Source: Saccharopolyspora hirsuta
GTDB taxonomy: Bacteria > Actinomycetota > Actinomycetes > Mycobacteriales > Pseudonocardiaceae
Assembly (NCBI RefSeq): GCF_008630535.1
Contig: NZ_VWPH01000015.1
Coordinates: 177,058-241,057 of the forward strand
Length of the DNA stretch: 64,000 bases
Direction of reading: 5' to 3'
Both the position numbers and the translations under genes were made by a program. Under the pieces are notes generated by a model. It had not been told where the DNA came from, made no database searches, and saw only the letters and a program-made list of their open reading frames with translations. Shown one piece after another: positions 60,585 to 64,000 of the stretch (position 1 is its first letter; each line of letters starts with the position of its first letter).

Positions 60585-61358
60585 TCAGTAGAGCTTCTCG
60601 GTGTTCCCGTCGACCGCCATCGCCTGGCCGTTGACGTTGCGGGCGAGCGGGCTGGCCAGGAACGCGGCCATGTCCGCGATGTCCGCGGCGGTGACCAGCC
60701 GCCGCATCGACGACTGGTCCCGGTAGGCGGCGGCGATCTCCGCCACGGGGCGGCCCAGCATCTCGGCCTTCGCCTCGATGACAGCGCGGATGCGGGGTCC
60801 GTCGACCGCGCCCGGGCAGATCGCGTTCGCCCGGATCCCCTCCGGGCCCAGTTCGATGGCCAGCGTCTTGGTGAACCCGACCACCGCCCACTTCGACGCC
60901 GAGTACGCGCTGCGCCCGGCCATGCCGAGCCGCCCGGCGGCCGAGGACAGGTTCACGATGGACGCCCCGGTCGACTCGCGCAGCAGCGGCAACCCGTGCT
61001 TCACGCAGTAGAACTGGCTGTGCACGTTGACCTCGAAGGTCCGCGCCCACGCCGCGCTGTCCAGGGTCTCCACCGGCCCGGTCGGACCGGCGATGCCCGC
61101 GTTGTTGACCAGCACGTCCAGCCCGCCGAGCTCCGCGCGCACGGCGCCCATCAGCTCCTCGACCTGGGCTTCGCTCGACGCGTCCGAGACCAGCGCGGCC
61201 AGGCCGCGGTCCCGGGCGGCCCGGACCGCGTCCTCGTCGATGTCGGTGACGAGCACGCGGGCCCCCAGCCCGGCGAACCGGTCGGCGATGGCCAGCCCGA
61301 TGCCGTCCGCGCCCGCCGTGACGAGCACCCGCTTCCCCGTGAAATCCACTTCTCGCAC
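60585..61358 (-). CDS. SDR family oxidoreductase
   Basis: 257 residues. The GTG at 61358 is preferred; another GTG nine bases on is also possible. The cofactor motif is AGADGIGLAIADRF rather than the standard TGxxxGxG, followed by Asp (VTDIDEDAV), which favours NAD. NNAGIAGPTGPVET and a Ser (NLSSAAGR) with SAYSASKWAVVG complete the active site. It is 23 bases upstream of the BKACE gene. Oxidation of a beta-hydroxy acid to a beta-keto acid is the likely step. Confidence 0.9.
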   Translation of the reverse strand: MREVDFTGKRVLVTAGADGIGLAIADRFAGLGARVLVTDIDEDAVRAARDRGLAALVSDASSEAQVEELMGAVRAELGGLDVLVNNAGIAGPTGPVETLDSAAWARTFEVNVHSQFYCVKHGLPLLRESTGASIVNLSSAAGRLGMAGRSAYSASKWAVVGFTKTLAIELGPEGIRANAICPGAVDGPRIRAVIEAKAEMLGRPVAEIAAAYRDQSSMRRLVTAADIADMAAFLASPLARNVNGQAMAVDGNTEKLY

Positions 61359-61378
61359 CCTCTCTGGAAGATCCGTTG

Positions 61379-62677
61379 TCACGAACGCTTCTCGCCGTAC
61401 TTCAGGAAGAACGACAGCGCGGTGCCGACGGCGCACACGCCGACCACGAACCACAGGCCCGACAACTTGCTGCCGGTCAGGTCCTCCATCGCGCCCATCA
61501 CGTACGGGCCGAGGAACCCGCCGAACAGCCCGATGGTGTTGACGAACGCGATGCCACCGGCCAGCGTCGCCCCGCTCAACCGGGACGCCGGGAAGGTGAA
61601 CAGGATCGGCTGCATCGCGAAGAACGAGAACGCGCCGAGGCAGAACCCGATGAGGCCGACGACCGGGCCGGAGACCGCGCCCAGGGCGAAGCCGACGCAG
61701 ATCCCGACCATCGTGACGCTGATCAGGTTCCGGGAGCGCCCGCCGCTGGTGGCGAACCGCGGCACCAGGAACGCGCCCAGCCCGGCGAAGATCCACGGGA
61801 CCGAGGTCAGCAACCCGATCTGCAGCGTCGACAGCTCGCCGTAGGTGCCGATGATCGACGGCAGGAAGTACGACAGCGCGTACACCGCGATCTGCTGCGA
61901 CAGGTAGACCGCCACCACCAGCAGGATCTGCTTGTCCCGCCACACCTGGCGCATGCTGTGCGTGCCGGAGGCCTCGGCGCCCGCCTCGTCCTCGGCGGCG
62001 ATGCGGCGCTGGAGGTCTTCGGCCTCGGCCGCGGTCAGGAACTTCGCCCGGTCCGGCCGGTCGGGCAGCTTCTTCCACACCACGAAGGCGAGCAGGCAGG
62101 CCGGGAGCCCCTCGATCAGGAACATCCACTGCCAGCCGTGCATGCCGCCGAGACCGTCGAGGCCGAGCAGCAGCCCGCCCAGCGGGGGACCGAGGATGCT
62201 GGCCGCGGACACGCCGAGCAGGAACAGGCCGTTGGCCTTGGCGCGGTCGGCGCGGGTGAACCACTGCGTCAGGAAGTACATGACGCCCGGGAACAGGCCA
62301 GCCTCGGCCGCGCCGAGCAGCATCCGCATGACGTAGAACGACCACTCGCCCTGCACGAAGGCCATCCCGGCGGAGATCAGCCCCCAGGTGATCATGATCC
62401 GGGTGATCCAGAACCGCGCCCCGACCCGGTGCAGGATCAGGTTCGACGGGATCTCCGCCAGCGAGTAGGTGATGAAGAACAGCCCGGCGCCGATCCCGTA
62501 GGCGGTGGCAGAGATGCCCAGGTCGATCTGCAGCTGTTCCTTGGCGATACCGATGTTGGTCCGGTCCAGGAAGCTGATGATGTACGCCCCGATGAGCAGC
62601 GGGAGCAGCTTGCGGAAGATGACCCTGTTCAGCTCGCGCGGCGGGCGGACCACCGGTTCCGCGGCGTTTTTCGGCAT
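61379..62677 (-). CDS. ACS/phthalate-permease-type MFS transporter
   Basis: 432 residues with 12 hydrophobic segments. The ACS signature LDRTNIGIAKEQLQIDLG follows TM1, and RMLLGAAEAGLFPGVMYFL is TM4. This family imports organic anions such as phthalate, hexuronates and tartrate. The transporter is preceded by the LacI repressor and followed by SDR and BKACE. It would import the substrate that those two enzymes degrade. Confidence 0.93.
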   Translation of the reverse strand: MPKNAAEPVVRPPRELNRVIFRKLLPLLIGAYIISFLDRTNIGIAKEQLQIDLGISATAYGIGAGLFFITYSLAEIPSNLILHRVGARFWITRIMITWGLISAGMAFVQGEWSFYVMRMLLGAAEAGLFPGVMYFLTQWFTRADRAKANGLFLLGVSAASILGPPLGGLLLGLDGLGGMHGWQWMFLIEGLPACLLAFVVWKKLPDRPDRAKFLTAAEAEDLQRRIAAEDEAGAEASGTHSMRQVWRDKQILLVVAVYLSQQIAVYALSYFLPSIIGTYGELSTLQIGLLTSVPWIFAGLGAFLVPRFATSGGRSRNLISVTMVGICVGFALGAVSGPVVGLIGFCLGAFSFFAMQPILFTFPASRLSGATLAGGIAFVNTIGLFGGFLGPYVMGAMEDLTGSKLSGLWFVVGVCAVGTALSFFLKYGEKRS

Positions 62678-62729
62678 GGCGTGACCTTCAGTTCATTCCG
62701 GGCTTCTGGGAGCTTCGGGAATCCGCTTC

Positions 62730-63794
62730 TCAGCGGCGGGAGTTGTCGGTCTTCGGCGCGCAACCGCAGGTGCGGCCGATGTGCAGGCGGTGCGCGCAGA
62801 CCAGAGACTGGTAGCTGTTGGACGGTTTTTCCATGCGTTTGAGCAGCATTCCGAAGGCCTCGCGGCCCATCTCCTCGTGCGGCTGCATCACGGTGGTGAG
62901 CCCGATCAGCCCGGACATGCTGTGCGGGATGCCGTCGTGCCCGGTCACCGCGACGTCCTCAGGCACCCGGATGCCGTGGTCGACGGCGTACTCCAGGATG
63001 CCGATCGCCTGCTCGTCGCTGCCGCACAGGACGGCGCGCGGCGGGTCGTCGCGGGCGAACAGCCGCGCCGCCGCGCGGCGGCCGCCATCGCTGTTGAGCT
63101 CGGTGCTGATCTTGCGGTCGCCGCTGATGTCGACGCCGTGCGCGCGGGCGGTCGACACGAAGGCCTGCTCCCGGGCCAGCGACGCCGAGGAGAACCGCGG
63201 TCCGATCACGACGGCGATGTCGGTGTGGCCGTGCCCCAGCACGTGCTCCATCAGCGACGTCGCCGCGGCGGCGTCGTCGATGCCGACGAAGTCGCCCTCC
63301 AGGTACTGGGACCGCCGCGACAGGTAGACGTACGGGATCCGGGCGGCGCGCAGCGTCCGCAGCGCGGTGGCGTCCTCCCGGAACGCGGCGCTCAGGACGA
63401 CCCCGTCGACGTTGCGGTGCACCAGGCTGGTGGAGACCTTGCCCAGCGTCCGCAGGTCGTCCTGGGTGGTCGCGACGAACACCTCGTACCCGGCCTCGGC
63501 GGCCGCGGACACGATGCTCTGCGCGAACCGCGGGTAGGTCGGGTTGACGATGTTGGGTTGCACCAGCCCGATCACGCGGGTCCGGTTCGGGTCGGCCGGT
63601 TCCACCCGGTTCGGCGGGCGGAAACCGAGCTCGTCGGCGACGGCGAGGATGTGCTGGCGGGTGGCCGGAGCGACCCCGCCCTTGCCGTTCATCACGTAGG
63701 AGACGGCGGCGGTGGACACCCCGGCGGCACGGGCCACCGCAGCCGCCGAGACGGTGCCCGGTCGGCGCGCGGAGCGACGAGTCGCGATCTCCAC
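62730..63794 (-). CDS. LacI family transcriptional regulator
   Basis: 354 residues; the start is a GTG at 63794 after AAGGGAG. The N-terminal HTH is SAAAVARAAGVSTAAVSYVMNGKGG, with the hinge at QHILAVADELGFRP. The effector core begins with RVIGLVQPNIVNP and ends with a Cys pair (RTCGC) that is unusual in LacI proteins. It precedes the MFS-SDR-BKACE genes on the same strand and is divergent from nothing but a GTTAA/TTAAC dyad and an IS edge. It likely represses its own operon until the pathway substrate binds. Confidence 0.93.
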   Translation of the reverse strand: MEIATRRSARRPGTVSAAAVARAAGVSTAAVSYVMNGKGGVAPATRQHILAVADELGFRPPNRVEPADPNRTRVIGLVQPNIVNPTYPRFAQSIVSAAAEAGYEVFVATTQDDLRTLGKVSTSLVHRNVDGVVLSAAFREDATALRTLRAARIPYVYLSRRSQYLEGDFVGIDDAAAATSLMEHVLGHGHTDIAVVIGPRFSSASLAREQAFVSTARAHGVDISGDRKISTELNSDGGRRAAARLFARDDPPRAVLCGSDEQAIGILEYAVDHGIRVPEDVAVTGHDGIPHSMSGLIGLTTVMQPHEEMGREAFGMLLKRMEKPSNSYQSLVCAHRLHIGRTCGCAPKTDNSRR

Positions 63795-63859
63795 AGCCGT
63801 GTCTCCCTTGACGTGATGCGGATCTCCGATCCAGCCAGAACCTAAGTCGCCCGCTGAAC

Positions 63860-63875
63860 GTTAAGCAACATTAAC
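63860..63875. promoter_or_regulatory. GTTAA-N6-TTAAC dyad (LacI operator candidate)
   Basis: Perfect 5-bp arms in an AT-rich patch of about 35 bases (63855-63890), 66 bases before the LacI start. It is the only AT-rich dyad upstream of the operon and is a likely LacI site overlapping the promoter. Confidence 0.55.
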
Positions 63876-63941
63876 AACTCGTTTCAAAATGATCGGCGCG
63901 TCTGCTGGCCGTAGTTGATCAAGTGTGGGCATGCTGATGTG

Positions 63942-64000
63942 GTGATTGAGAAGTTGGTTCCCGACAGTCTGTGGCAGCGGGTGGAGCCGTTGCTGCCGCC
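63942..64000 (+). mobile_element. IS5-family transposase, N-terminus only (cut by window edge)
   Basis: The last 59 bases encode IEKLVPDSLWQRVEPLLPP from a GTG at 63942, the standard N-terminus of IS5-type (DDE) transposases in actinomycetes. The rest lies beyond the window, so whether the element is intact is unknown. No left inverted repeat could be fixed by eye. Confidence 0.7.

Noticed and set aside
1..64000. tRNA, rRNA or CRISPR arrays
   Set aside because: No cloverleaf with T-loop GGTTCGANTCC was found at any of the GGTTCGA occurrences (all are inside codons), and no regularly spaced direct repeats were seen.

Overview
The DNA is uniformly GC-rich with GTG starts, tight operons and translational overlaps. 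Its protein families are typical of filamentous actinomycetes: XRE/DUF5753 with DUF397, DUF3558 lipoproteins, PPE/EspG type VII secretion proteins, double-domain acyl-CoA dehydrogenases and KstR-like TetR regulators. Together these point to a Pseudonocardiales genome of the Saccharopolyspora or Amycolatopsis kind. The genus is an inference; no rRNA or tRNA is visible.

Bases 1-5.1 kb hold a CoA-dependent catabolic operon on the minus strand (SDR, amidohydrolase, MaoC hydratase, secreted lipase, acyl-CoA ligase cut by the window edge). It is divergent from a MarR regulator across a perfect dyad. Bases 5.1-8.2 kb form a reactive-sulfur operon: a TauE/SafE exporter, a rhodanese membrane protein, a persulfide-dioxygenase-like MBL/rhodanese fusion and a CsoR-family repressor with a CstR-like Cys pair, with two ACCCC/GGGGT dyads. 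Bases 8.3-12.4 kb contain two unknown proteins, an NTF2-like protein, an IclR regulator and a methyltransferase. Bases 12.5-20.7 kb are a lipid or steroid-like acyl-CoA degradation locus: TetR, a fused acyl-CoA dehydrogenase, a thioesterase, two SDRs, an OYE-type flavoenzyme and an acyl-CoA synthetase.

Bases 20.7-26.7 kb carry an XRE regulator, a Cys-tailed protein and a phosphotransferase, then a Nudix hydrolase and a TetR/MFS efflux pair. Bases 26.8-31.1 kb are a sulfatase, its formylglycine-generating enzyme and a LysR regulator. Two MFS transporters at 32.3-35.8 kb flank a gene-free block (about 33.84-34.32 kb) that folds into many perfect hairpins, a pseudoknot and a three-way junction, and has a possible leader peptide.

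Bases 36.8-45.3 kb are a defense island: a visibly AT-richer gene with a PD-(D/E)xK-like motif, an 0.8 kb gene-poor stretch, and a type I restriction-modification system in the order M-S-R. Bases 45.4-50.4 kb hold a small type VII secretion satellite cluster. Bases 50.5-58.6 kb carry a self-sufficient CYP102-type P450 whose reductase lacks the usual NADPH-discriminating residues, its divergent PAS-LuxR regulator, an alcohol dehydrogenase, and a dipeptidase/PLP-decarboxylase pair. The window ends with DoxX, a LacI-controlled operon (MFS, SDR, BKACE-type cleavage enzyme) and the first codons of an IS5-type transposase.
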